From Pyrrhoderma lamaoense (taxonomy: Eukaryota; Basidiomycota; Agaricomycetes; Hymenochaetales; Hymenochaetaceae), in contig NBAZ01000001.1 in the NCBI GenBank assembly GCA_002794735.1, positions 1,550,001 through 1,614,000 on the forward strand: a stretch of DNA of 64,000 bases. Direction: 5' to 3'. The translations under genes were made by a program, and so were the position numbers. Of the stretch, positions 1 to 12,450 are shown piece by piece (the first letter of the stretch is position 1; the number at the start of each line of letters is the position of its first letter). Below the pieces are notes generated by a model. That model searched no databases, was not told where the DNA came from, and worked only from the letters and a program-made list of their open reading frames with translations.

Positions 1-3000
1 CAAAATTTCGAGTCTTTATGATTCAGGACACTTTGCATATGTATTCAATAAAGGGACCCACCTACACGTTTCTTACCTTTGTGATAATATTATTAAAAAA
101 AAAAGGGTTGCCAATTTGATATCGACTAGCATAGTACCATGTATCCCGTGTGAGAGTTGAAGGAAAATCATAGATCGGTCATGGTTTAGCGAGCGGTTAG
201 GTCAAGAAGAAGCATCATAAGAGGATCCGTTTAAGGCTAAGCCTATTAGTAACAAGTAAAGCCGTTGTGGCTCAAACTGAAGAGAGAGAAAAAAAAAGGA
301 AAAGGAAAAGTTCGAATGAATACAATGTCCTTGTTTCATCGAGGTGAGAGAAGAGGGTGTTTCACGGAAACAAGCTACTTCTGCAATATGCAATTCCAAT
401 AAAATAAATTAATTTAGGCTGCCAATGTTCGGCCCCGTTGGTTATTTCAATATGAAAGTTGAAGAAGAAGTTTTATTTTTATTTTTTTACAACGGAAAAA
501 GATTTACTTGCTCGACTAACACATACTTCTCTTTTTACCAATAGCAAAGCACTCGTAGCCGGAGCAATAAAAGACCAAATTTGCAACCATTAACGGGTGG
601 ATAAACAGCGGTAAGTACATTTGCACCTGAAATTCTGTACTAGTGTCCCGTGTATATTAAAAATTGAATGACTAGAGAAGGGCCGAGAATCGTATACGAG
701 ACGGAAGAAGGTCCGCTTTCACGGACCTACCTGGCCTGGCTCCAGTACGCAGTACGCAGTGTATGGATCTCGGACAAAACGGAAAGACATTATTCAGAGC
801 AACGCCATTGTTCGATGACCAAGACTCCGTCAATCAAACCTCTTCCCTCACACAGCAAGAGGGGAAGGTAATCAGACCCGTGCCGAAATTCTCGCATTGG
901 CATTTGTTTAAAGAGTTTCTCTCTTTGGAAATCCTTCCCGTCCTTGCACAGGTTATTGATTGATTCTCTCCGACAGGCTTGTTATTTATGGATTCCAATT
1001 CTTGTTGGAAAGCGCCTGTGCTTGTGTTTACGTGCACCGAGTCACGGGGAAGTCTGTGATGGGAATGATCATCTCCCTTGTTCTTTGTCAATCTCCTATC
1101 CCCTTTTCCTTCCCGATTATCTGCACGAGGTCGGGTCGCGGTCGGTAGGTGTCCGCTTTTGTCAAGTCGGAAGCAAAAAAAAGAAAAGAAGTGAATGGGG
1201 AGCAGAAAGAGTTTATCAATCTCGTCGGAATAACTCATTCTTATTCTTGGCTGTCAATAGTAATTTCAACTTTATTAGGCTTCTACGGTGCGAGTATGGA
1301 TGTCTCTGGACAAGTACTGAGGAGCTTCGATTTGTCAAATGATCCCGATACCTTCTTGAATACTACAACCTGGTCTCAAAACACCGAAGAAGCTGTACCG
1401 TGGCGTCTTCGAAGATGGGTGTTACATCGATATGCTCGATTACAGGAGATATAGTTACATGCACACAGGAACATGTAAGGTTCAAGAAAGTGAATTTGAG
1501 CAGTTCTAACGCACGCTAGCCATGAGATGAACACGCGTCTTTTGATAGACAGAAGAGGGGGAAAAAATGTTGTATAGACAGAGAAACCCAGGCAGGCATA
1601 TCAAGAGATACACGTTGTGTTGTAGCGTGTGTCAGAGATATCAGGATCAGGTTTAACGAGTGTCATTTACTGAGAATTCCAAGTCCATCTTTGTTCATAT
1701 TCGATTACACATTGTGGGTGTATGTTCACCTAAAGAGCGATGTCCGGTGCCCGGGATATGTATCTCGGCTTTTTCTCTGCACAATCTGTTCCGAACAGGT
1801 GTGAGTCTCAAACAGATAAAAGCCGTCCCGGGACAAGCGCAAGTTTCAAGCACACTCCGTCGGGATAGCGATGAATTGGGAGATCACAGTCTTCTCGGTC
1901 TTAGTAGGAAGACCATCCGAGAGAGGGACAGAAGCAAGCAAGGAGACTCTCCCCAGATGGCAAGTTCAACACTCCGGCGGATTCCATAAACAAGACATGT
2001 CTGCACACATAGACACGCGCGCGTACACACGCATAGAAAGAGAACAAGACCAAGATAGCTCGACAAGTGTTGCTATAGTAAGCATTGAGACAAAGTTTCA
2101 TTTAGATTTTCTATAGTATTTTCGTAGCACATGCTCTGTTGTCGATACTGAATAATGAGTGATCTTGTTTATGGGAACTATCCTGATGCTAAGGACAAGG
2201 ATCTACCATGCATCGTAAAAGGGCCAACACAATTAGTGTTAGATGTCAATATACTATACATTCTTTCTTCTTCTTCTCGCCAGCCCTTAGACTTCCTTCT
2301 ATACGTGTTCTCCAGACTTCGTTATTCGAGATATCAGATGAATTGTCGATTCATTCACATGAATATTCTGGAATGATAAGACGAGGGCTACAAAAGGGAT
2401 CATGACATACATTGGTAATCATTTCTCACGTTCTAGTGAGAATTCGTCGTTATGAATTAAATTGCATCCAATATAAAACCAAAATTAAAGCAACGGATGT
2501 TGTAGTTCTTCAATATTCCAACATATAAATGCAAAAAAAACATATCAAGATTCAATATATACAGACATTAGCAAATTGAGTACAATCAAGGTGAAATTTT
2601 TAGTGCTATTAATAAAAACATGAGATAAGTACACACGGAGTCGGGATTGGGTAGTAAGCAAAGTGCATTCTGTAACCTGAGACAAGTATATTCCTTCGTT
2701 CCATATCACACTTATGAAACAGCTGTAAATAGTAACTGAGAATGGTAGCAAGAGAAACAAGAGAGAGAAGAACAAATCGAATCGAAAAGTGTTAAATAAG
2801 GTGGCAACCGAAAAAAATAACCACCATTAAAAGCTATAAATGCAAAAGAAACATCCTAGAATGATTACATAGATACCGGGTTTGGCGGGAGATGATGAAA
2901 GAAAGAAAAATAGACGAAGATGGTATCAATGCAACGAGACAAGAAGTTGATGGGTAGGAGAATAAACAGGACATAAAATCAGGAGAATAGAAACACAGAA

Positions 3001-3288
3001 AAGTAGTCCGAGAACTCTCGCCACTGGGTATTGAAGAGTCCATACAACATCAATAGCACCAGAGGAGAACAAGAGTATGATCTTGAATATTTCACTTAAT
3101 AATATATGCAGGTTGCTATATACTTGTAATTGTGCATCTCGTTGATGCTTCGTGTCGTGTATGAAAAGAGCGGAAGGATCAGATACCAATCAAAGAGCGT
3201 GATAAATAGATGCTTAAGTCCGCACGACTATCAATGACGGAATGAATTAAGCATATAGAGTGAACACCGAGGAGAAGGTAAAGCTCGA
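1..3288. other. no gene recognised
   Basis: Both strands carry only short open frames of at most 134 codons. They have no recognisable domain, and I found no splice-consistent chain of exons joining them. The stretch is AT-rich, with short purine/pyrimidine tracts. It lies downstream of the homeodomain gene, whose stop is at 3289, so part of it should be that gene's 3' untranslated region. A small or non-coding transcript cannot be excluded. Confidence 0.5.
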
Positions 3289-5161
3289 TTAATTTGCAAT
3301 GCGCTGAGAGAACCCTAATAACAGTAGAGCATCCTCCACACTGGGTGGGCCTGCGACTTCAGCAGACGGACCCGTTACATAGGATTTTGATGGTTGAGTG
3401 GTTATATGTAAATCATCATTTGAACCCGTCAGGAAACCAACATCCATCCGCCTCCTCCCTGTAACCCGAGGTGGTGCTGGCGGAGGTGTAACTGCCTCTT
3501 CAAATTCCTCTTCACTTCCTCCATCAGAGTGGTGATTAACCCTGCCATGATAATGAAGTACATCAAGATCCATATGTTCCACATCGTCATCAACAGAAGA
3601 TGACGAATAAGACGATAATGTAGATGCAAGCTGAGGAGTACTCGCACGGGACACAGGCGCTGATTCGTCATAGTCCATGCTTTCTTCGTCATCATGGGTT
3701 TTCAGTGCTCTTTTTCTAGCGGTTTGTCGAAGGTTACGGAACCAATTAGTGACTTTACCAATATCCCTGCAGAATTAATATGATTAGATAATAGTGCGGT
3801 AGCTTAATCTTATCATACGTACATTCCTATCTCGAGTGCAAGTGCCCCTCTTTCCTCGATAGACGGATTAGGGTTTCTAGCATACATTCTTTTTAGGGCG
3901 TCTAACTGATATGGCTCTGGACGAGTCCGTCTTGATCTAGAAAGTGGTCCCCCACTGACTACTCTACGAGTGGGAGCCGGTCTTGTGATATCATTAGAAT
4001 GCTGTGTCAAAGATAGATGTTGTGTCGCCGGTGAATGATTAGGGTGTGAAGATATATTAAGAGATGGGTGGGAAGTAGCTGGAGGGAAGCTGGAATACGA
4101 TGTTAATGACCGCGGGTCTGAGCCTCGACCGATAGTCTCGTAATCATTATTCTCCGTGCTATGGACGGATATGTTATCCTCCTGATCCTCCTCGGCCTCC
4201 TGATCATGCTCATGCTCATGCTCAAGGTCGTTCCCATTTTCTTGTCGTCTTTTCATGACTGAACGCATATTTTGAAACCAATTAGTGACACTTTGATATC
4301 TCCTGTTGCCGAAAATAGGACCCTGACAGTCAGCACCGGATCAAAATCTCAAAGAGTTAGTCGACAATGAAAACTCACATTCCTATCCGGTCACCCAGAG
4401 CCTCCCGCTCTTCTCGGGACGGGTGTGTATTTGATTCGAATAATCTTTCTAGCTCTTCTCTCTGCTTTGGAGTAGGTCGGATACGCATTCTACGATGCGT
4501 TCCAGGGAGAATTCACCATCAAATACATGCCTGTTGTCAACCGAAACTTCAGCTTCGGGGTTGCATGGTACTGGTGTTCTAAGACACTGAGTGGTGTTGA
4601 GAGACGAGAATGATTACGGGAATTGCTGTCATATTCATCTTCCACGTGCGAAGTATGAGGGGGAGGGGTGCTATACGGATGGTTCATGTTGCGAGATTTC
4701 TTTTTGGTAGCTGAGCGCTTGTTAGCAAACCAGGCATTTACTGCCTTGGGTTCCCTATTAAACAAGGAATGAGAGAAAGTGTGTGAGATGCGTGCGGTCT
4801 TTGTCGGATCGGTGGAAATAAAGACATGAATGTATTGTAAGAATGGAGTGGAAGTAAAAAAAACTGAAAGACATGGTACGAGACAAGGGAAACAAAGCTG
4901 ATTTACGGTTGAGTAGGAGAGTACATACATTCCTAAGCCTTCAGCAAGCACGGCACGCTCTTCAAGAGATGGGTGCTCATTTTCTTCATAAAGGTTATTA
5001 AGAGCTGCTAGTTGAGCGTCTGTATGTCTTATTCTAGGTTTTCTTTCCTTTGGCTCGTCTGGGCGGATAGCCATGTTGATTCCGTAGTGACGGAGAGGAT
5101 TATATGGACCAGAAGACGGCGGAGAGCGAGGTCTCGAGGGGAGGGAGTCGTTGAGGAGCAT
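3289..5161 (-). CDS. triple homeodomain transcription factor
   Basis: A predicted nuclear DNA-binding protein of about 510 residues with three homeodomains in tandem. They lie near residues 41-98 (recognition helix with NAWFANKR), 155-212 (TNWFQNMR) and 312-372 (TNWFRNLR). No domain has the three-residue loop insertion of TALE types. Five exons are proposed: 4929-5161, about 4527-4754, 4379-4489, 3823-4302 and 3289-3766. The intron before 4489 has a fixed acceptor, but its donor is uncertain (37 or 82 nt). Three introns fall at the same place, inside the Met codon (AT|G) just before the recognition helix of each domain. Acidic and Glu/His-rich linkers separate domains 2 and 3, and the tail is Ser/Asp-rich. 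The start is placed at the second in-frame Met; one 21 codons upstream (5224) is possible. Targets are unknown. No mating-type partner gene or MIP flank is present, so a mating-type role is not supported. Confidence 0.85.
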
Positions 5162-5342
5162 AAGTGAGGAGGAAGATGGTAGTCCGGGGGAAAGAAAATG
5201 TAAAACGCAGCTGCTGTAAATCACTGTGTAAAATGTATGACGCGCCTCTGTTCGGCAATACTTAATAATATTCGTTCATTAATTCATTACCAGGGCCCGC
5301 TTATCAGACAGCACCTGCTCACCGTTTAACCCCTATATGGCC
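5162..5342. promoter_or_regulatory. bidirectional promoter, homeodomain gene / NOPCHAP1-like
   Basis: Only 181 bp separate the proposed start codons of the two divergent genes, so their promoter elements must overlap or be shared. No TATA box or binding site was assigned. Confidence 0.5.
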
Positions 5343-6347
5343 ATGCCACGACTGCCGGAGCGTCTTGACGTCGAGGACGACGACGAGCGAGAATCTCGTA
5401 TCAGTATGTTTCACACCGCTCTGGCCCTTTGGCTTATTGTCTACTGCAATCATTTTAATTTCTCATTCGCACTCTCCCAACAAAATCACTTGTAGAAAAC
5501 CTTTTACAAAAGACTAATAGCACCGCTTCGAACAATTCGCCAGGCATTCGACCAGGCCCATCACCATCATCGTCATCACCATCTCCATCAACATTCGACT
5601 TTGGCATACGAGGGACTCACGCTGTACAACCTCCCACAGATTGTGAATTATCATTTTGCCTATATAAATGTAGCATGCTAAACTAGATGCACCCATCTAT
5701 CCAATCCATGCCTTGACTCACCAGTGCTCGAACGATTGCAAACATTTTTGCCCCAAATGGAGGCCGCAAACGCCGAGCTTCTGCGAAAGGCTCAGCAAGC
5801 ACCCGAATCCGTCGACATTGAACATTTGGGCCCATCCGAAACCGGCCAATACATTGAAATGGTTAGTGTTCTATGTCCATATCTGTCTCCGTCCGGTATT
5901 ACCAAATCCGGTAGTCTCTTCTTTTCTCGAACACTTACACTTTGTTCTAATCCGTCCCATCAACTCCATCATCTATCTGCTCATTCGCCCTCCCGTCTAC
6001 TTTGTCCACTTCTACCCATGCTCCCGTCGCCGTCTGTTTCTGCGCAGAATCTGGGCCTCGGAGTCTTTGACATGCACAAAGGTCGGACGGCATCGGAAGG
6101 TGCGAGAGTGGACTCGAGTAGTGCAAGCTCAAACTCTACCTCTTCCTCGGAGGATGACGCGAGCGACTCCGACAACGACTCCGACAGCTCTGACTCAGAT
6201 GACGCTACTGGGCACTTGCTGGACCAATTAAAGGACCCGGCCAATGCCAGCCCAGGGAAAAGGCCGATAAAGCCTCTTCCGAACCGTTCCAGGCCTACTA
6301 TCGTCGTCCTTAGTGAGCACGACTCAGTCAGTGCTGCTACGACCTAA
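5343..6347 (+). CDS. NOPCHAP1-like (DUF4598) protein
   Basis: The predicted protein matches the small family related to human NOPCHAP1, a cofactor that helps assemble box C/D snoRNP core proteins with R2TP. Exon 1 begins at ATG 5343 with an acidic start. A Ser/Pro-rich exon follows. The conserved block comes next: LERLQTFLPQMEAAN, then a stretch with ESVDIEHLGP and ETGQYIEM, spliced to NLGLGVFD. The tail is Ser/Asp/Glu-rich. Splice joins were checked for phase: a phase-1 join after Ile-20, a join giving Asp-Leu-Leu-Glu at 5725, and a phase-0 join after ...YIEM. Assignment rests on the conserved block only. Function is inferred from the family. Presence beside a homeodomain gene is not informative about role. 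Confidence 0.7.
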
Positions 6348-6565
6348 CAATCACTCGCACCATTAACGATCCTAAAAGTAATTAACTTTAATTATAGCAC
6401 TTATTTCCTGATTTATTAGCTGTTATGTTTTAGTGTTTGTACTAGTAGCAATAAGAATACACTATTAAATTGATGCGATAAATAGCCGGAGCATGGTTCG
6501 GAGACATGAAGGGATAAAGAGTATCAATCGAAACAGGGGAAATCAATCACGAATACAGACGATGA

Positions 6566-8568
6566 CTACTGATATCGGTGCTCGTGATGTCCTTGGCTCT
6601 GTGGCTCCATATTTTTGATCCAAGCTCCGATAGCGCCTCTATGAGTTTAAAAGGATAGGGAACAATGTGGAAATGGAAATATGGTATACAAAATGGAAAA
6701 GGGCAAACAAACTGTCAGTTTTAACAGTTCATCAAGATGTTTAACTGAGATGTTGGACGCACAAAAATCCTTCATGCCTCAAGAACAACGCGCGCTTCGT
6801 GCCTTTACTCCAGAAGCGTATGGCATATGACAAGGTCGCTATTGTAGCTGCATGGCCTGGTAGGAATTTATAGAATACAATAAGCTTCAGCCTAATCCTA
6901 ACACTATCATGGAATTTTAAAAAAAGGTGGAAGCACACGTACCCCTAATGAAACAACCGCCGAAGTAGATTCTATCCAGACCGTACTTCTCAGCATTCAT
7001 ATAAGCAATCTGTCCAATATTGTTAGAGATAGCATATAGCAGACTCTTGCTAATATCTTCTGGTGAAAACGTTCGTTTCTTCCCGCCCTTCTTGAAAACC
7101 TTACCAAATGAACTGGCAATTAGGGTTGACTTTAGCCCGAGACGGCTGTAATCCTGCCCATAGATGTCCCCAACAAGCATGTCCACTGTCTCGTTATCTC
7201 CCTTCTCTGACAGTGCTAACATTTCTGTTCAAAAAAGTATGGTTAAACACGGAAGAAAGTTATCGGAAAAATGGATGTGCACACGTACCATCGAAGCTTG
7301 CAGCCGGGGTGAGTAAGCTTAACAAACCCCAGAGCGTCCCACCACCGAGACTAGTTCCGCTGACACGCTCAAATCCTCCATCCTCATCGACCTTGATAAT
7401 CGAAACACCAGATCCAATGTTGACAAGTAAACATGGAAGCTGAGGCGTCGGATTCCCCTCAAAAGTGACAGCATATTGCGGTGGATTCGCACTTGGTCTT
7501 TCTAATGGAGGTGCGTCAATACTGCTAGCTGGAACCACAGACGCCGAGGAGCCTTCCGACCAATGTCCAGCCCCAATTCGCGATACACGCTGCACTAGCT
7601 CGTCTGAGAAATAGTAAACCTCATCTGGAATGAGCGTAATGAACTTCAACCCCTCAATTAAGCATTCCATTTCATCTTCTCGGCGTACTTCTACTCCAAG
7701 CGTCCCACTAAAAAGCTCATAGAATTTATGCGCACCACCACCGGTAGCCATAATTTTTACCCCCTGCCTCATCTCTTCTATCGATACACCATTGACTTCT
7801 GCGGATTTTTCGATTAACGCCTGGATAAATGTAACACAATCGTTGATATTATCCGTCTCAAATCGCTCGAAATTGAGTGATCCTCCGGGAAGTGTCTTAA
7901 GGAAGCACGTCGTGCAAGAGCATCTTGGAGCAACTCTCGCTCCGGATATGCAGAACTGGATGGAGATGCGTTTAAATTTGTCGATCCGGGATGTCCGTTG
8001 ATATTACTAGCATTATTATTCTCGAGGACGAGAGGTGTAAGCGCTCCATTAACTCGCTTGACAGGACTGGTGCTTAAGAGGTCTTCGTTTGAGGATTGGG
8101 ATGAAGGTGTAGTCAATCCACTAGGTGAACTGCTTCCAGCTGTAGCGGCGATAGATGGTGATGAAGGAGGCTCGGGTGAACGAGTGAAATAAACAACTTT
8201 TGCTAATGATCCACCAACCTGTATAAAATCGAATGAATGTATAAAGAAGTAACAGACTTATTAGGTTCATTCAAATGCATTTAGATGATCAAAGAAATTT
8301 CAAAGGAAAAATTAGCGTACATCGACTGCAATATGAGACACGGGCTCAATGTGATTAGGTAGATATATGCCCCGGCTATCTCGTGTCTATATTTACAACA
8401 AAACCCCCACGTCAGAGAAGAAAGAAAAGAACTTCCTCACTATATTTTTTCTCAATAAACATTTAGGACACATACCTCTGGTGATTCTTCGGACAAGATG
8501 ACCGCACCACGAGTGTCAACTTGGATAACCCTTGCGCTGGGGAGTGCTGGTGCGGATACCGTGGACAT
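6566..8568 (-). CDS. CAB1: pantothenate kinase (eukaryotic type II)
   Basis: Phosphorylates pantothenate with ATP, the first and usually rate-setting step of CoA synthesis. The N-terminal exons give a DTRGAVILSEESPE segment and then the nucleotide-binding block VDVGGSLAKVVYF. After a Ser/Pro/Asn-rich insertion come LNFERFETDNINDC and ATGGGAHKF. The block LLVNIGSGVSII and the Gly-rich GTSLGGGTLWGL follow. The C-terminal part includes GGCFIRG joined by splicing to HAATIATLSYAI, as in the family. It ends with a short exon and stop at 6566. The reading frame breaks once, near 7884-7889: the Ser-rich insertion reads into ...ASLRHFP, and the kinase continues one frame away at GGSLNFERF. One missing G in the CCCGG-AGG sequence would explain it. 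No intron fits there. All kinase motifs are otherwise intact, so I treat the gene as functional with a probable sequence error. Confidence 0.85.
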
Positions 8569-9166
8569 TTGATGGGTTTGAGAGACAAAGGGCTGGAAAA
8601 GGACAAGGAGAGAAATATAGACGAGAGCTCACGGACACAGATGAAGTCTGACCATAGGATTACACACTCATGGAAAATAAAGTATCGGAAGATTACCAGA
8701 AAATGGGGAGAGGTATGGGGAGAGCGTCTCCAATAACCGTGCGACGCTTATGGCCGATCACTCCGCGTTCACTCTAATACACGAGCTTAAGTGATGTGAT
8801 GTATCTATCAATCACTAATCGCTGGTTGTACATATGTAATTAAGATATCGTACTATAGTCAGACATGAACGCTGGTCTTGTCTACTATGTCTCAAATTTA
8901 GTATAATCATGATGATATCTGTCAATCAGGAACACCCCTCTCATAGATGATGATGATGATGACTCAGATACTTTCCTTGTATTTTTCACAACGCAGCGCT
9001 GTGAAGTGAACCGGCTATATCTAATTAAGAGGATAAATGGAATCATATGCGTACCTTATCGGAAGTCCTCACTCCGTTTCAAAACACCGCAATCATGGGG
9101 ATTTAAATCCTGAATAGTGATATGAAACAAAACAAAAAAGAATAGTCTAATCTATTACAAAACGAA
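8569..9166. other. intergenic, no gene seen
   Basis: This is the upstream region of pantothenate kinase and the downstream region of gamma-COP. It contains a short (GAT)n tract near 8947-8961. I see no open frame with coding character. Confidence 0.5.
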
Positions 9167-12100
9167 TTAGCCGCCAATAGCTGCAACAATCAAATTGCAT
9201 GCTTCTGGGTTTTCAGCACGAACCCCGAGTTCAAGTGTTACACCAGCACTTGAAGTATATGTCATTCGACATCGTACAAGAACTTTCCCACCTCCACCTA
9301 TCACCAGTCCAGATAATTGTAATGTATGGACAGACATTGATGTCGGGTTTTCTGTACCACCAAGTGGCTCCATATTAAGAATTTCAATGATGGAGTCGCA
9401 AGCAGCTAAACAATTTAAATAAATATGATTTGATGCGCCGTAGAATTTATATAATAGTAAATAATACATACCCTTGATACTTTCCATAGCTGACAGAGCG
9501 AAGGTTTCTGTTACCGTTGAACCGCCTCGAAGACGGTCCCATTCGGACGAAAATGAAGCATAGCTTGGAACAATATAGTCCCCACAAGGGAGTTCTACTT
9601 CTTCGAGCTGGTATTCATCCTCATATCCATCCGCTTCTGGTACGCCGCTCACCGGATCGACTTCTTTACTAATGAATTTAAGTACACATTGGAAGGAAGC
9701 CACAACATATTCTTCTGGAGAGTCACGAGTGAAGGATACGTATACGGTTGCGGGGGAAGTCGATTGAGTAAGAGATGGAATTGGAATGATGAAGTCTTCC
9801 GTTAACCCAGCATCACTCTGAGGTTGCATTATGACTGATACTTGTTCAAGTACCGTATCTGGCATAGTGTTTGAAACATCGAACTGTACAAGAAGTTAGA
9901 AAACCATGTTAAGCTTCAAAAATTGTAACATACCTGAAAGACGACGTGTTCCTTGAATATGTGTTTCACACAAGATACCTGATATTCAGTTTCGCTCTCA
10001 GTAAGTTGCGCCGGCTTGGAACTGCTATTGAGAACTGGACCATAGTCTGCAAGTTCTGGGACCTCGGCAAGTTGTTGAGCGTATGCGGACTGAGTCTCAG
10101 CGGCGGTTCGTGGAGGAGGAGTAGCAGCAGCAGCAGCTTTTGATGTTGAAGGTGCAGAGATAGTGTCCAAGGTACTCGGGCCTAGATAACATTTATTATC
10201 ACAGATAGAGTCATATGCACATAGTGTATACTTACGTGCACTTTCTCTTGCTGCTTGCTCACGGCTAATTTTGGGGATTGCTTCGAAGCTGAATGGCTTC
10301 TCTGAAGCAGATGGGTCCTTTACATAAGAGACCAGACTTGCTTCTAAAGCCGAAAGCGAGTATACAGATTCTTAGGGATATTGTCAACAACAAGAATTTT
10401 GATGATCCCCATTGTTACACATACCGTCTTTGACGTAGGTCTCTGCCAACGGCTTTTCGTCGAGAACTTTGAGATATAGAGCTGCTCGATCACGGACCTC
10501 ATCATCTACATCTTCTAAGCACCTATTGAGTAACACCCTGATACTCTTTTGCATAATTTGATCCTCAACATTCACCCCAAATTTAGCCAAGCTGGAAACG
10601 GCAGCAGCACGAACGATAGCATTTTCGAGAACAACACGATTATATATGTATCGTATGTACCTTGCTGGCTGGGGCGTTTTCGGACCCTCAACACCCAACA
10701 AGTGAAGAATACGGACCGATAATTTGGTAAATTCACAATCTTCAATGAACTCGCATAGATGTGACAATGCCTGTTCTTTACACTCGGTTATAAATTTGAT
10801 CATATCAAAGATGGCCTCCACGACAGCACGCTTAAAGTCATAGCCTCCTTCATCACGTAGCACTCCAGAGAGGAATGATAGCATAGAAGCTTGTTTGGAA
10901 GGAAACTTCAAGCACAATGACCGAATAGCATCAACTACGATGACCTTGAACTCATCACTTATTTCAGACATGAATCCCGAAATTTGTTTCATAAGACGGT
11001 CAACAGAAACTTCTGTACCAGTCTATCGAGATGATCAACTAATTAGTGCATCGTAGTCGAAAACAAAATCAAGGACGCACCTTAAGGAGTGTTGTAATGG
11101 CATATGTGGCTATACTCCTATTCGGATCTGAAATAAGGTGTTCCATCTCAACATTACATGTAGCCACACTCCCAGGATGTGTAAGAGCAAGAGCTGCCAG
11201 AGTCCGGATGGCTGCAAATTTCAACGTTGTTTTTGGAGAACTCAAAGCCATTTGTAAAACTATGTGCAACAGATGATTAACTTTATATATTCTAGTAGTT
11301 TTCACATACATACCAGAGATAGGACGAACTAGTTGTTGTGCTGATACATTCTTCATTTCACAAATAGCACGAGCAGCCTCGATATTCACCATGTCACTTT
11401 TGTGTTTTAACCAGCTCTCAAGCATCTCAACATAGACTTTTGTATACTGCGTAGACTTAAGTACAGTCCACATACAATATCAAGGGAAACCACTTACTTT
11501 GGGTCTTCATCCATCACTTTTGCAGCGAACCTGATCAACATACACAATGCCATAGCATTCTTTAATGAAGTCCCCATTCCACTCTTAGCTCCTCCACCAA
11601 GTTGTTGTATCATTTTCGTGACTGCCATCCTGTCTTGTTGACGAATCAAGTAGAGTAATCCAAGGGCATGATATTGAGTAATATAACTCGACGAAGGAAT
11701 AGGCTGATAGGCATTATTTTGCTGAGACGAAGACCCAAAGCCGAGGTAGGAGCCTGGCCCAAAACTAACGTTCATAAAACTAGTTGAGCTCTTTGCGTTG
11801 ACTGCTTCCTGGGCTTCGTTTACCCAACGCTTCACGACGTCCTTTGCAGATGGGAAAAGGTGATATGAAGAGACAAGTGCAGCGGATGAAATCGATGAGT
11901 TACGATCGACGATTGCAGCTTTGAAGAATCTTTCTACGCCTTGAACCATTGACGGCTATTATAGTTATCAGGTCCCTCACAAATCCTAAACACATGAGAA
12001 CATTACGCACATCAATGATTCGGCATAGTGCTCTGACTGCATTCGGACGATAGATTACTTCAGAATTAGGTTGCATATCTTTCATTATGCTACTAGTAAC

Positions 12101-12450
12101 CATAATCACATCTTCTGCTGTTGTGGCAAGCTCTTTGATTGCAAGATAGACAGCTTGGCGAAGTGCACTCTGTTAACTAGCATTTAGACACTAGGTAAGT
12201 GAAGAAAATTCTATTTACTTACATCTTTGTGCTGGAAAAGTTTTGTTACTCCAAAGAAAAGAGTAGTTGCTTCCTGAGTACCAAACGTCTCTCCTATGTA
12301 TAGTAAGTAGATAATTTGGGCAAGCAAAGCTCTACATCGTCTTGGACTGATGGGAGATTCATTGAAAACCCGGGCTTCTTGGATAACTGTCGTTTTATTA
12401 TGGTAGTATTGGTTGATCCCTCCCTCATCGTCTTTCTTAATGGATGCCAT
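9167..12450 (-). CDS. SEC21: coatomer subunit gamma (gamma-COP)
   Basis: Large subunit of the COPI coat that carries retrograde Golgi-to-ER traffic. It begins [11 protein letters not shown] with the usual region of [21 protein letters not shown], then the HEAT-repeat trunk. Recognisable trunk pieces include [52 protein letters not shown] and [15 protein letters not shown] Ser/Ala/Pro hinge follows near 10080-10180. The C-terminal appendage ([36 protein letters not shown]) ends at 9167. Many introns of about 50 nt interrupt it; the joins I checked keep frame. The expected order of family blocks is complete, so the gene appears full length. Confidence 0.95.

Noticed and set aside
202..2405. Short frames in the first 2.4 kb, up to 134 codons
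   Set aside because: Overlapping in several frames, no domain, no splice-consistent chain and AT-rich composition.
5981..6244. Minus-strand frame opposite the NOPCHAP1-like tail
   Set aside because: Ser/Glu-rich antisense image of the low-complexity Ser/Asp tail.
3289..6347. Homeodomain gene as a mating-type (HD) locus
   Set aside because: Basidiomycete HD loci usually have divergent HD1/HD2 genes and a mitochondrial intermediate peptidase flank. Here there is one triple-homeodomain gene facing a NOPCHAP1-like gene.
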